Origin: Nematostella vectensis
Lineage: Eukaryota; Cnidaria; Anthozoa; Actiniaria; Edwardsiidae
Assembly: GCF_932526225.1 (NCBI RefSeq)
Contig: NC_064047.1
Span: 6,757,501 to 6,821,500, forward strand
Length of the DNA: 64,000 bases
Reading direction: 5' to 3'
Each line of letters opens with the position of its first letter. The first letter of the stretch is position 1. The position numbers and the translations under genes were made by a program. Below the pieces are notes generated by a model. The model did no database searches, was not told where the DNA came from, and saw only the letters and a list, made by a program, of their open reading frames with translations. Below, piece after piece: positions 1-15,100 of this stretch.

Positions 1-178
1 CCCTGTTTTGCCAGACTTGAAAAAAATCTAGGTTCTTATACGCAGGTTTTACTGTAGTCGACCCAGTCTGATTTTTTAGGATTCTGTAATCCTTCTGTCA
101 GATTTGTAGGATTATTTAGATTTATAGTATTACTGTATATATCCATATCATCTTTATATTTCATCATTATTTTACCAG

Positions 179-3100
179 TTGCAAATGGCTCTTGAAGTTC
201 TTGAATGTATCCTACTCTCCACGGCTGAGAGTGATAACTCTAGGGTCGGACTCCATCTTGTTCAGCGCATCATCAGGAACAACCTCAAGCTTCTCTACTC
301 CTGTCTCAACCCTGGCAATACGCCCAAGATGGTCAAGGCAGTTCTGCGCCTCCTTGTTGCTATGGTTACCCAGGGCGGGGCAGCAGCCCGAGAGGTTCAG
401 TCAACCTTTGATTTTACCCTGAAGGCTCTTGGTGTGCTACCTCACAAACGAGACGCAAAGGTCTGAATATGGGAATGATATGTTACTTCACCACCTTTGC
501 ATGTACCATTTTTATTTTTTACCCACTGGAAATTTTATTGCTATCTATGTAGTGTTTGAGTTTTTCATATAAATCCACTGATGAGTGGGTAACCTCAAAA
601 CAGGCTTTTTGGGATGAAACTGGGATTCCGTGAACTGTGGTGTAGCGATCAATTTTCTTTGAATGCCTGCACTCATGCATTATGTATACTTTTTATATAT
701 TTTCTGCTTGTATTTTACAGGACGCCCAAGATGTCCGAACATGCTTTATACATTTCCTTTTGAGTTTTTTTATGTTTGGAGATGACTCAGTCATTAGAAA
801 CATCCTTGGCTTAAAAAGTAAGAATCTCAAATGACCATTTCCTTATCACTTTTCTTTCATGTAATTGTAAGTATAAGGCAGGCGACTTTTAAAGGCTGTT
901 TGCCAAGCCTCTAGTATCATCAACTTTTAACTAATTGTAAAAACTTTTTTAAATGATGATTCTTCATGGCATTTATGCACAAGATATTAGACAATCTGCA
1001 TCATATTTTAACATTATATTTTTTATTCTTTTTTTTTAGTGGATGCAAGTTATTTACTGGATTCTAATTGAGCTTTCTGTTTTCAGAGCTTATACACCCT
1101 ATTTTTAAGGGGTTGGTCTCGGACACTCCACAATTGGTTCACTTGGTTATTTCTACCATCAGACAGAAGGCAAGGAAACCTAGGCACTATGCAGTATAAG
1201 GAGAAATGAATTTGTGTGTCTATCTAATAGATTTTCAGGAGAGGTTACAGTGTGTCAGAAGAAATGGTATCTTGTTAACAATGCTTTTTTATTCATTGCA
1301 TATTTTATAAACTGTACATCTATTGGGAGATAAAGCTAAAAAAAGAGACATCCCATTTGTTCAGCTTTATAAAAGCCAGTCCTCAGCCAATCCCCTCCAG
1401 GTGCTCATTGCCTTAGGAGTAAATTCAGGATAAACATCATTGAATTATGTTTCATTAGTTTTCTGTTGTTGTTCTTTCTCAGGTGGTTTTGAATACCGCA
1501 GTTCCCAAGAAAACAAAAGTGCAGTTCTTCAATCCAGTTGCTCTTTCCCAACTAATGGGACTTTACCAATATACCTATGCAGAAGGCGGGGCAGAAGCCT
1601 CGGTAAGAGAAGCTGTTGACGCCATCTTACAAGATGTTTGCTGTACATTTAAATATGGGATCTGCTTTGCCAACAGTCAGGGCATGCTGGCAAAAAGGTA
1701 AACTTACAGTAAGTACTCATGTTCTAAGTTTTTGACTGAAGTGACTGAGTGAGGGGGTCACTCTTGGAGAAGCTATGCCAGTGAGACAGCACTATTTGGA
1801 GCAATAGGCTTCAAATCAAGCGCAGCTGTATTTTGTATTGTACTAAGTTAAGCACTATCACTGAGAATGGTTAGCATGGTGCAGCTTGGAGAGACAGGAC
1901 CTCTGGCTTTGTGCCCTTTTCCATGAAGACTGGAAACACACAAGCAATTGCTTCAACTCACTGGTAGTACAAGTCTGAATCGAGACATTAACTCGGAAAA
2001 ATCCTCAGCCAAGCCTAGGTCCAAACCTGAGCCACAGTGGTGAGACACTGATCTAATGTAACACCCTTTCATGTGCTTCCGCCTGTCATGCCTGTTATAC
2101 AGACCACTCAATGAAATTACTCAAATAGTAAAACGAAAGAATGTAGTCTTCCATTATGCAAGATTTTTTTTAGAGGTGTATAATCCTGGCTCTTCCTATT
2201 AGAACCTGTGAATCCCCTATCTTTTGGGATAAGATGTTTAGCTGGAGGCCCTGTCTCTTACTGGAGGGCAGAGGCCATGTTACCATCTTCAGTGACAAGG
2301 CACACTCACTCAATCACACTGATTGTAAACTATGTTGCAGAGCCGTAGCAGGCCTAGAAATATCGGGGCGGCACAATACAAAAACATTACGAAAATGCTG
2401 TATTGGGGGCACAGCCACACCCCTACTGGTCATTTCCTTATAAAATTTGAATTTTTTTTTTTTTTGGGGGGGGCACGTGCCTCCAGTGCCCCACCCCCTG
2501 CTACACCCCTGTGTTGGGTCATTTAGTCCATCTACACTTGACAAGTAAATTCAGTTCTGTGTGAACTGCATTTGATCCTCTCTCCATGTTAATTTTTTGC
2601 CCTAAAAATACTCAACATTTCATTGACACTAAAAACACTGTGAGTAATTTTTTGAAAGCTGGTTTTCTTGTGGTTTTCTGTTTGCAGATCAAACAACCCA
2701 ATGCTTCTGCAATTCCTACAGTCCTTACCAAAGACCTTGAGTGGCCAACACACCCAGGATCTGGTGGTAAAGATCTTGACCTGCTGTCCAGATCTCGTCA
2801 ACCCTTACCTGTCGAGCATGTCAATAACATATGAGCCACGCCTATCCTTACCCTGGATTACCAACATGAGATTTCTAGTAAAGGTATGTTTTTAGACCTT
2901 GCGCTAAGAGATCACATGACTTTTTTGGTGACAAATTGATGTGCGCTCAGGCATTTAGCAGCAAAATAAAAGCAACAAATAGCAGCCAGGTTTTATAGCG
3001 CTTATAAATGAAGCTACAATGCTGGACAAAACTGTTGTCGCCTTTTTTGATTTTGATTTTTCACTGCATATGGGGTTCAATGTTACCCTACTCCTACTAC

Positions 3101-6100
3101 GTGCTTCTCCCCCCTCCCCCAGTACAATGTTGTTCAATTCGGGCTGTCTTTCTCAGAATTTGAGCACGGTTACATCCAACATTGAAAGGGGGGAAGGGGG
3201 TTTCAATGACATTGTCTTGGGAAGAAAGATGGTTGACTAACGATAGTTATCGAGAAATCCGGCTCTTTTTAAGGATGCGACAACTAGTTTTCTCCAGCAT
3301 TGTAAAATTGTTTTTTTTTTTCAGAAAGGGATTCTTTTCATTTAAAGATTTTTTTTTCGTCATTCTCTGGCATGATATGCACAGTTATTTCTGTAAGTCT
3401 ATTTTGGCTTGAATTTGCCACCCAAAATGTCATGTGATCTCTAAACACAATTTCCCCCTATTAAAAAAAACTCTAAACTTGTCTTTTTAAAATCCCTTAT
3501 TCTGATTTATGTGACAGATCTTCTACTGCTGCAGTGGAACAAAAACTTGATACACTGTGAAAAACTGTCCATCTTACAAGGAGAACTGTTCGGTTATTTT
3601 AGAGTAACAATGCATTATACATTTTGTTAACATTTATGTTCCCCATACCCATGGGGTGTTAATTCAAGGCGAAAATTACTTCTAGGACTGTTATTAATTG
3701 TATGTATTCCAACTTAATTGCCTGTGTATGTATTCCAGCTGTTCAAGTCCCTGCCATTACCATCTGTGATGCTGAGTAGATGTGAGATGGAGTTGGAAAC
3801 ATCTATTGTCCCATCTCTATTGAGCGCAGTCATCCCATGCGGAATAACTAGGACCATACTTAGTCATGGTGTGCAGGTAAAGTATGTTTTCTAGTCTTAA
3901 GGGTCCAGAAAAGGGAATGAGATGGGTAGCGATTGGTACCTTGAAATTTGGAAAGTCTCACAAAAATGTCGCAAAGTCTCAGAATCTTGGCGTTTCTTAC
4001 GTAAGTTTTGAAGTCTCGTGTGTTTTTTTTTTTTTCAAAATTTTAGGGTTTTTGCAGACTCTTTTTTTTTCTACCATGGTCTTCAAGTCTCGGATATTTA
4101 AACGCGATCTCGGAGTCTCTGATTTGTTAAACGCAATCTGTTTTATGTTGTTACCATGCTACAGGTTTCCCATTATAGCAAGACTGTATTGTAACTCTAT
4201 GTATTCTTTTTTTTAAACTAATGCTTATTAGCTCGAGAAATTTAATCGGAAAAGAAGCTCGAAAGAGCTCATGCTCGGTTTCAAATTTGACAAGAGTCTC
4301 GGGCTCGGATTTTGAAATTTGACAAAAGTCTCGGGCTCTGATTCTGAAACGCGGGTCTCAGCACCTCGGCAAGTCTCGGATTTACCCATCTTTACCCCTA
4401 ATGAGTATCTGGAAGAGTTTCCCTGTCTGTATGATAAGTAGTGCAAAAAATCGAAAGTACTGATTACATGTTACTTGTTTTTTTACCATACCCATTTTTG
4501 CTATCCCTTAGGGCTATGTTTCATTTTCTTGATAAGTGGTAGCGACCCTCCCCTCCTCCATGCATTCACTGCTAGATATGATTCAAGATTGACAACAGAT
4601 GTCATCTCTTTTCAGCATTCAAGCCCTAATGTGAAGCACCAAAGTCTCCAAGTTTTACTCCTTATCCTTGAGAGATCTTTAGATGTGGTAGATGTTATTC
4701 AAAATCATTCCAAGTCTCATCAATCAAACAAGAAGGCCCCCCTCCAGCTTTTCCGTGAGGAATTATTGAAAAGGATTCCCGATGTAATGATACTTATCTC
4801 CTTAAGGCAGAATATCATGCAGGGAAAGACAAAAAGTAATCCCACTGGAGATAACCAAGGAGGAGAACAGAATGGAGGGGATCTTTTGACGCAGGAAGGT
4901 ACGGTATAATGCTATTATTTTAAAGATTTACTGTATATTATAAAAGCCTCATTCTTAAAATAAAGTAGATTCTAGATAAAAAAATGTCTATCAACAATTC
5001 TTTGTTATTGTTAACCTGCTTACGGGGCAGGGTGTTCAGGTATATATTTACCGCAAATGCGCAAATCTTGTGATACTTGGACCATTTTTGACAGCCAAGA
5101 GGAGAGGTAAAGTATGCATGTGTCCCCATGCACACCCTCTAGCTAAGTCTGTAATTGACCTTTTATGAGTCAACGTTTAATTGACTTGGCTAACCTTAAC
5201 TGATTGTTGCCTGTTGTTTGATAATGTCAACAATTCTTTCCATCTCACAAGCTCTCAAAAGCATACCCAAAAGTTGCATTATCGTGGTTTAATACACACC
5301 CAGAACACAAAAATCTCGTCTCATTCGGGAAGGATGCTTAGTCAGTCGAACTCTTTGAGCGATTTTTGTTGTTTGTATTAAATGACAACAAATTATTTCC
5401 AAACTTGAAAAGGATTTTTTATATGTGACGACTCACGTGAAAACGTACCTTAGAGGTTTTTGATACGACGATTTTTTTGACAGCACAGAGCGTAGATAAG
5501 TTTAGGTAACGGCCGTCTCGTACCGAAGCCGGTATAAACTTTCATTGATCATAGTGAAATCGCACAGAAATGATAACGAAATACTTAGTATATGTAATTC
5601 GCGGATGAAGTTACAAAGGAATTCATAGTGTGTTTAATAAAAGCGACGGTTTTGTCTCGAATTCGTGTCGTTACGGCTTTCTTAGAAGAGTACCAAAGCA
5701 CCATGACAAACTCTCACTGATCGTAACAAGGTTGGAAAAGTGTGTTTCACGCCTCTCTAAAACATATAAGCTTCGCAGACGTGTCGAGCGTTATCCATTC
5801 GTCGGAGTAAGAGCCCTTTTTCCTGTGTTGGTATAAGCATTGTCTACACCACGCCTACGCATACCATCTTGTTATTCTACCTTGCCTGTAGTCTTTCTAG
5901 TTATACCTTCTCACTGATCGTACTCGCTCTCGAATCTCTCTCGCTCTTGAACTAATCACAACGAGCTGGACCTCGTGATTCTTGCGAACATCCAAGCGTG
6001 CATGTCCAACCTTCAGATCGACGAAAAAAGGCGGATTGCGTGCACCCCCCGTAGATTGTCAAGGCTTGTCTGTAAAGCAACATTCTTTAATGCTTAACGG

Positions 6101-9100
6101 CATCAGCGTAGAAGCGTCTTAAGGTAGATTACTGAACGCAGGGTATTTACCATAGAGAACACGGGAACGAGTAAAGGCGACCCTATTCCATTTAGAACAG
6201 TGGGGAAAAAAACTTTTCTCACGGACTAAGTCGAGGGGAACGCAATCACGCTGCCAGGCCCGCATTCCCGGGTACAAAGATGATGGTACCAAGCTACTCT
6301 CAGCAGCCGAAACCAAGATGAATGTATAGGAGCAATACTGCAAAGTATGCGACGGGTCTGGCAAACAAGCAGTCCACTACACCACCTTTCTGGGCCTCTG
6401 GCAACAGTTCTTTCCGAACGTAGTCGTTGCCAACTCAAGAACGGACTTATGTATAACTTGCCAAGAAAACACTACAAAACGTTACAGGGCAGTGAACTTA
6501 AGCGAGGAGGAAAAGTCCGACTGCGTGAGAGCACAGCAACGCCGTTTGGATATTGCTCAACGCGAGCGAAATCTCTATCAAGAAGGCTGTAAAAAAGCCA
6601 CTGAGGAACTTGAGACCAGGTACACGATGCACTATGCCTTTGACTACGCACAACAAGTGCACATCCCAAGTAATCCAATGCTGCCAGGACCCATTTACTT
6701 TAAAACGCCAAGGAAGCTTTTGGCATTGTTTGCGAGGCGATCCCTCGATAAGTCAACTTTCTTATTGATGAAGGTGCTTCTACGAGGAAAGGGGCCAGCA
6801 CAACGATCAGCTACGTGCAATACTTCTTCAAGAACAACCATGGACTGGGGAAGGATAATGCACATCTTCACGCAAATACTGCTCAAGACAGAATAAGAAC
6901 AATTTTTAATCTGGTATTTTGTTTGGAGGATTCTAGCTTACATCACACTATTTTGTACTCTTTTCTTGTTGCTGGACACCATGTTCGGTCCAGATCGCTG
7001 CTTTGGTTTGCTAAAAAAAGGCTTACAAAGTCACGTACGTTTGCCCGCTTTAAAAGTTAGCGACTGCACAACAACAACATGATGGGACATAAGAATTTAC
7101 CATTAGACTCTTGACAACTTTGACAGCCACACCAGGAATTGTGTTTGTTAACTTTGATGTACTGCATAATTTAAATTATTGAATAAGGCCTGGATCCATT
7201 TGGTTGGTACAATAAATAAATCTCAGTAGAGAGCAGGATCCTATATCCCCCAATTATACCTTTGATCAGTCAACACAAAAGGTGTTCAATGCTGGCTCCG
7301 CTTTTAGACAGTGCCTAAATCTATATATTACTGTTACCAACTGTTATTGTGTCCAAATCTCTAAAAGACGTCCCTTTTGTGCCATTCCAGAAACTCTGGT
7401 CTTGTAACCAAACTTTACGGGCAGTTTAAATTGTTTGATTTGATTAACCAAGACAAGGATTGTTTATTTTGGGCAGCCAACCAATTCGGCTATAACTTAC
7501 TCATCTGATTGTTGTCTGTTGCTTTGCAGTGCCATCAAATGCTATTCTGTCACAAGCACTGCAAGCCATGTTTCTGTATCAAGAGCTAGAGCCATCTGTG
7601 CTTACAGGTGTAGGGTTCGATCTGACCAAGCTGTTATCAGAGTGTGAGAACGTTCCCCCTGAGATACAGGACCTGACACTGAAAGTCTTACTGATGTCAC
7701 AGCCTGGTGTATGTCGATGGTATCAACAGGTAAAAGGGAGGCTCATTAAAGGGCATGCTTGACTAATAGTGCCTGCTAAGCAGACTATCAAACGAAAATA
7801 ATCAGCAGGATTAAAATCTACCACCTTCCTGTCAGATATCTAATAGTGGATCTTCGGTCTTTACCTATCATTACTACTGAACACCAACCTTCCTATCACT
7901 CGTATACATCCTGCCTTAACAAACTTAAACAACATTATCGTGATAATATGATCAAATTTCTTATAGACTTGGTTGATCTATCACCCTTTCTATCGCTCGT
8001 ATACTGTACATCCTGCCTTAACAACAATAAGAATAATGATGTCAAAAATAATCATGATAATATAATCAAATCTAATGTGCTCAAGTAGTTTGTTACAGCC
8101 TTGGTTGATCTATCACCCTGTGATTGAGTTGTTCTAATTGTTTATTTTTTCAAGAACAAAAAGTCTCCTTCATGCATTCACCAAGTCCTGAAAATACTTT
8201 TGGGTGCAGCAAACCAGCAGACAAGAGATCTTGCCAAAAGGGTCATCATGAAGGTAAAGTTCTCTCAGATTGAATCCTCACACTGTATCAAACCCAATCT
8301 GACTCCAGTCTCTGCCTAAGAAGTATTGTGCAACCCCTTACCATCCTTCCCCCACATCGCCACACTTGACCTGATCCCATCGCATTGACCTTATTTCATT
8401 GCCCCACCTCCCTTTGCCCTACCTCACTTCACATGATCTCGCCTTTCCTCACCAAAGCCTAACTCAGGGCACTTCTCAAACTCACCTGACCTGACCTCAC
8501 TTCACGCAACACACTAGGACTTACCTTTCCTTGGCTTAAAGCAGGCCAATCGCGCCGCCATTTTATACTCCTGCTCAGTGCCAAGTTACTCAGAGAATCC
8601 ATTTCCAACGGCTAATTCAGTCGAGTAACCAATAAATTTCCAATCAAATATCATCAATAACGTATCAGACTTCATTAATATATTGTTTTTTGTTATTAGT
8701 TTTCTTGCGAATAAACCGTTGAATTCCAGTCATATACAATAACAAAGGAGTGGCTGATCGGCGTTTTTTTAATGCCATTGTCTTACCTTGCCTAAACATC
8801 ACCAAATCTTACCATACCTCATCTCATCTTACGTCACCCTATCTTATCACATATTACCTTTCCTAACCAATATCTTTCCCAGCTCATCTCAACTCATTTT
8901 ATCTCACCTCAGTTCATCTCTCCTCAGCTCACCTCATCTTACCTTATCTTGCCTCACCTAAACCTTAACTTACCTCTTAACTCGACTTCACCTCATCTCA
9001 TTTTACCTCACTATGAATTCACTGTATCTTTTATCCTCCGTCACTTCTTTACCTTACTTTACCATACCTCGCCTCAACATACGTCACTTTATCATCACTG

Positions 9101-12100
9101 TCTAGAGATCTCGTCCTTGCCAACAGGCTCATCCTGAGGGTGAAATTATCTGAGATGGCCTTCTCTTCTCTTTTTACTGGGTCACGCCCAACCTAATTCC
9201 AGCCTTAAAAATAGTGTATAACACCTAGCCTTACCTCCTCATCTCTCTTCACTTAACCACACCTCAATCCATCACCTCACCTTTTATCATTTCTTCTTAC
9301 CTCAGTACAACTGGTCTTACAGTACCTTAGATAGTCATACTTTTCTTGTCTCGACCCTGTTTTTCATATTTTCCTCCAGTTCCTGCAAGACTCAGAACTT
9401 CTTGGCAAAGATTCAAATGAAATGGATATCTGGTTAAATCATCTAACGAGCCAGGAGTATGGGGTTGACAAGGAGGTAGTGCTGATGTTTCTAGACGAAG
9501 TCTGCAGTTCCTTGGCGGCTGAACCATATACCTACATAGATGTAATGACCGAGGCCGTATCACAGGCGGCGGAACGACAGGCCATGGGCCAGACGGGAAT
9601 CATTATGGCTACCCATGATTCCCCCGTTGCAGGGTCAAGGTTAGATATCTGTCAATGCCTTCTACTTCCACGGATTCATTCATACTTTAAGAGTGCCAGC
9701 TATTGAGTTCTCTGATTGGTTCTTTGTTTCAATGAGATAGAGAGACCTTATTCAGTATTTTTTAGTTCAATATTTTGATGTGACATCTTATACAGTTTTC
9801 TGATTGGTTCCTTGTTTGAATGGAGATATCTATTTTAGTCCTCTGATTGGTTCTTTGTTTCCATGAGGTTTCTAATTCAGTCCTCTGATTGGTTCTTTGT
9901 CCATGAGACATCCCGGTACTGTGATGTTTCTTCATTTTCTTGAGTCACCTTGTGTATCTTTTTTCAACGATCCAGTAGACTAACCTCTAAGAACTTTTCT
10001 AGCTTCTAATCTCTATGTATGTTTATTAACATTGATTGGTTCTTCTTTACTTAAAGGCATTCATTCAGCTCACTTGTTGTGGCGGCCCTACAGATTCATA
10101 GGCAGGCTGTATTGAAGGCAACCGACAATGCGACACTCAATGATCATCTCGTAAACCACAGTAAGTCATGCTGGACCAGTTGAATTATCAGGACACTATC
10201 GCAATATTGCAATGTAGTAATAAGCACGCTGCATCGATAAGTCATGTTTATTAGAGTGAAAGTGTGCCTGCAGTGTCCAAGCTTGCTTACATCAACAATG
10301 AAGATTCAAGTCACACACTTGCGTATTGTTGGGGTACGACACTATGATACTTCGATTGTATGCTGACTTTCAATAAGGGACACTCCATCAAGTTTATGCG
10401 ACACTTAGCTTACACTTCGCCTATTTCTTTACTGATTTTCTTTTAAATCGAGAAATCAGTTGAAGTTTGCGAGGCACACATGGCATCACAAGGCTCAGGT
10501 CTATTTATCTTGTTCGCAGGATCAATCGCAGCATACATTAACCTCGTAGTGCTGGACATTCTCCGCAGTATGATCGACCCACTGCCCATTTGCATTGTGG
10601 TCAACCGTTACTATAGCAACCTCACAAATGTATCCTCTTGCCCCACCTTAACAACCCTCCATCAGTCGCTCCTGAAGCATGCGCGTTACTGGAGTGGAGA
10701 GGACAACGAAGACTTCCCCATTGAGGTAGGGGGAGGCACCAATTGATAATGGGAACATTTAGTTGATTTTAGCTCCCATTAATTTCTTTTAAAACTTCAT
10801 TCCAAATGATGAGGAAAAGATGGAGAGGACTCATTTTCCCTTTTCATAACACAAAAAAATGATTGGCCGAAATGCACATATTACCCTGATTTTGGCTTTT
10901 TAAGACAGTTTTTTCTTGATCATCCTTGCGCTATGTATGGGCTCAGGGACGAAAACCTCAAATTTCAATGATACTTTACAAAAAGTCACATCGATTTAAA
11001 AAAAGTCGCATTTGATATTTTGTTTGATATTACTCACTAAGTAATTTGGGGAATTTTCCGCCTTATTTGATGTGAAATAAGCTTATTGGAAACGTCAAGT
11101 CATGTTTTTCCGTCAGGTCGTTCGCCTTTTTTGTAGTTATCCCAGCGAAATACCAAGTAGGAAAAGCATCCATTTTCATCAGCTCACTCGACGAAGCTAT
11201 CGTATTTTGATTTGATTTGACGAATGAAGTATAAAAATGTGTCTTACTCCTGCTCTTGCATAAGATAAATTTTAAACGTGCTTTATTTTTCTTTAAAAAA
11301 GTTGAATGACTTATCTATGTCATGGTGCTTCATTTCAGGCCGACGCTGGAACAAATGCACTGAAATCTCTAGAGAAGGCAATTTCTGGAGAAAAAGGTAA
11401 ATTGCGACTTGCTGTATTTCTATTAAGAGGCCCTTTTAAAAGGTTTCAAAATATGTGCCCTTAGCTAACATGTCGTTTTTAAATATAGTCGAGCTCCCTT
11501 CTAACTGAAATCGTCGAAACCGAACATGCATCCGCCGTTATATAATAGAACCCCCATATATAACGGACACCCTCGGGACCGAAAAGTGTGAACGTTTTTC
11601 AGGGGTGTCAACTATATGGAGGTTTTATTTACAGTCATCACGGGCTGTTCCAGGTTAAATAAGGGGGAGGGGGCGGACAGGGGGAGAGGGGGAAACCATA
11701 ATTTTTGAAGGAAAGGCAACTTTTGTCTTATGTGTGTTTTCAAGACCATTGTTTTTTATGGATATCCCTAAAATTCGACATATTTTTAAGCTCTCTGAAA
11801 ATCGGGCGACCAGGGACTGCTCAGCTCACCCTAAGTTTAACCCATGTGCATTATAATCTCGAGGTATTCAATATGCGATCGCGGAAGGTCAGCGGTTGCA
11901 TGCAATAGCCTCGTACATTAGCATGAGGAGCATGAGGGGCATCTGCTGAGATCTAGCTTGCGCCCGCGATATCCTCCTACAATCCTCAGACAATAGATTT
12001 TTCCTCCAATATCAAGAGACACTGATGTGTCTAGTTTTTGTTGTTGTTGTTGTTCAGCAAACCACAGGTGGCCTAGTGTGATAGCAAGTTTGGGCCTTGT

Positions 12101-15100
12101 CTTTTTGTTTCTCGGCCTGAATTTGACTTATTGAACGTACTCTTACATGGAACTAGCTTAGCTTCGGAATACCCTGTCACATAATTTCGTTTCATTGTAT
12201 TGTCTCGTTAGCCTGTGTTTGTATAACAGTTGTGGTGGGGTATTCTTTAGTTGCTTCCAAGAAGCTTGTGTTCTCTCAGTTTCGGGACACGTATCTAAAC
12301 GTGAAGGCCTTAGAACATTGTTGATCCTGTAAAAGCACTGCATATAAAACTTAGGCTAAGTTCAAGCGTCCTATTATCCATGAGCCGTATTCAATGCAAA
12401 TGCATGCAAATGAATCAAGTCGATTGTTTCATTTTCATTTGCATGCATTTGCATTGAATACGGCTTATGGATAAAACGACGTTTGAACTTAGCCTTGGTC
12501 TCCGCCAGCCTTTATGGACTGGTCACTCTAAGCCGCCCTTGAGCCTCGGTAACGCAAGCGCCGACTTGCCTGACGAGTCCAGGACGGCTGCGAGGAAAGC
12601 TATATTAAGCTTTTTTTCTATTGACTATTTTTTGTGAAAGTTTGTTTTAAGGGGTCAGATCTAGCGGCCATTTCGCAAGGTCTTAAGTAGGTACTTACAC
12701 TTCAGTCATTGTCTCTTACTGATTCTAACTTGTCTCTTCCAGGTGAAAATTTCAGTCCAGAGAGCCTCTTCAATCTCCTTGCCTCTCTCACTGAACCTGA
12801 CCTGCGCGGTGCCCTTTCCGCCTGTCTGCGTTACTCTACATCCCACATGGATGGAAATCTCGGTCCCATTGCCACGCATCTCACCCTGAAACCCTACTGC
12901 GTCACAGGTGAGGGCACATAAATAATGTTTATGAGAGATGGACAACTTCATAGAAATTTGGCGCACGAATATATATCTTTTGTGTGTTTTAAGGACCTGG
13001 CGCTCGTTTCTCGAAACACCCGCGAATTCTCGGACCCGAAAAGTTTATTTTGCATTTTTGCTAAAAATTGCATGTTTTCCTTATGGAGAACCGCTCTCAT
13101 GTTTAAGAACAGTTTGAACTTCCTCTTGGTTCGTTTTCCAAATGATTACGCTCAAAAGGGCTATTTTCGAAGTTACCCGAAATGTCGCGGATGACTGCGA
13201 GGTCCCGAGAACTTTCTTAATATTTAAGCCATGTGAATTTCGGGTCCGGGAAGATTGGGAAAGATCAAAATCTATAAAGAGGATCATCCTTCACACGAAT
13301 CTTTGTGGTAAAATACGATGTTTGACGATATTTCAACACATTTAGATGCCATAAATTTTATAGGAATTAGCCAGCTTTTCAAATGTAAGGAATAAAACGT
13401 TCTCGGGCCCGATAATTCTCGGGTGTTTCGAGAAACGAGCCCCTGGTTCTCAATTACTGCCACAAAGAGGAGATGTAGTTTTCAGTAGCTAAATGAATCC
13501 ACTTGAATCACGGTGAGATTCGATCTTTACAGGACCCGAAATGATCCAAGGACCCGAAACGATCCCAGGACCCGAAATGATCCCCAAAAGTACCCCAAAT
13601 GATCCTGGGACCCGAAACGATACCGAGGAGTTCCCGAAATCAACCCCAAGGAATTGCGGTAATGGACAAAGGGAAAGCACAAGAAATGCTTGCAATTCTT
13701 AAAACATAATTAAGGGTTTACAGCGACTCTATTTCTAAACAACGTGACCCATAAACAGAGTCTAAAACAAATATACAACTTTTAATTGCTACTGAAAGAA
13801 ATACAGCATATATAAGCATAGCACAGCTTTGCTCAGATCAACCAAACTTTTGACCTTCCATCACAGTCTAAACATTTTGCGAATCCGACACATGACTCTG
13901 ACACTATAAATCTCATTTCCGGTAAACATAACCCCTAAAAAATAAAATTAATTCGACAACCAAACATGTATTTCACCACGAAATCCTTGTTCACAGGAGC
14001 GAATATTATTTACCGACACATTTTAGGCAGCCGGTTTGGCCGAGAAGATGGAATGACAAAAGCACACTGAGGAATACACTCGAACAACCCTTCTACTACC
14101 GATGCAAAATATTAGTAGGATGTGGCTTTTGTTGAAAGCAATATTATGTGAGTTTTGAATTTCCTCATGTAGTCGTGCGTACACCCTGGCATGATCTCAT
14201 GATATGATAGGTCTTTCATTCACCGAAAACAAACGTGCCAAATAATTGTTAGTTGACCCCAATTTCTGACTCAACCACTGTTTTCCCCCCGCAGTCGTAT
14301 ATAATCTTAATACTATAGTTTTAGTTAATGTAAATTTCCTTTTAATAACACAAACAAAGCTAAATGTTTCATATGTTTTTAAAACTGAAAGCCAATCCTT
14401 ACACATTCCTTTAGTTGTCCATTACTGTAATTCCTTGGGGTTCATTTCGGGGACTCTTGGGGATCGTTTCGGGTCCCGGGATCAGTTGGGGAACTTTTGG
14501 GGATCAATTCGGGTCCTGGGATCGTTTCGGTTTCTGGGATCATTTTGGGTCCTGTACAGATCCATCCTATAATAAAAGTGGTTCAGTTGTATTCCTAAGT
14601 GGTATATCATTCCTTGAATTGTTATATTTTTCAAGATGTTGAAATATTTCAATATGAAAAACAAAAACATAAAAGCATTGAAACGAAATTCGGATCTTTT
14701 TTTTAAACCCGTCACGTCTGTGTCAATATGGATGATTATTGAAGTATTATTTTTATCATTATTATTTCTTAACTGATATTTTTGGCATTTACAGGTTCTT
14801 GTCCCATCAAAGAATTGCTTCCCTTGCTTAAGGTGTTGCCTTTCAATGTGTTGCTATGGCAACTCTTCTCGCCGTCCGCGCCTCAAACGACTGTTAATAA
14901 ACGACGGAAGTCTGACTCCGCTAAATCCAAGAGCCTTTTAGAGAACAGTAAAGTTCAACAGATATTGTTTGTTGCTATGGAGAAAAACGAAGGCAAAGCG
15001 TTTGGGTCCACATTTAGGTTCATTTTACTACTGATGTCGCAACTTGTAAAAAGCTCACTCAATCCAACCATGATGGCTACAGAAAGCACCCATACGACTG

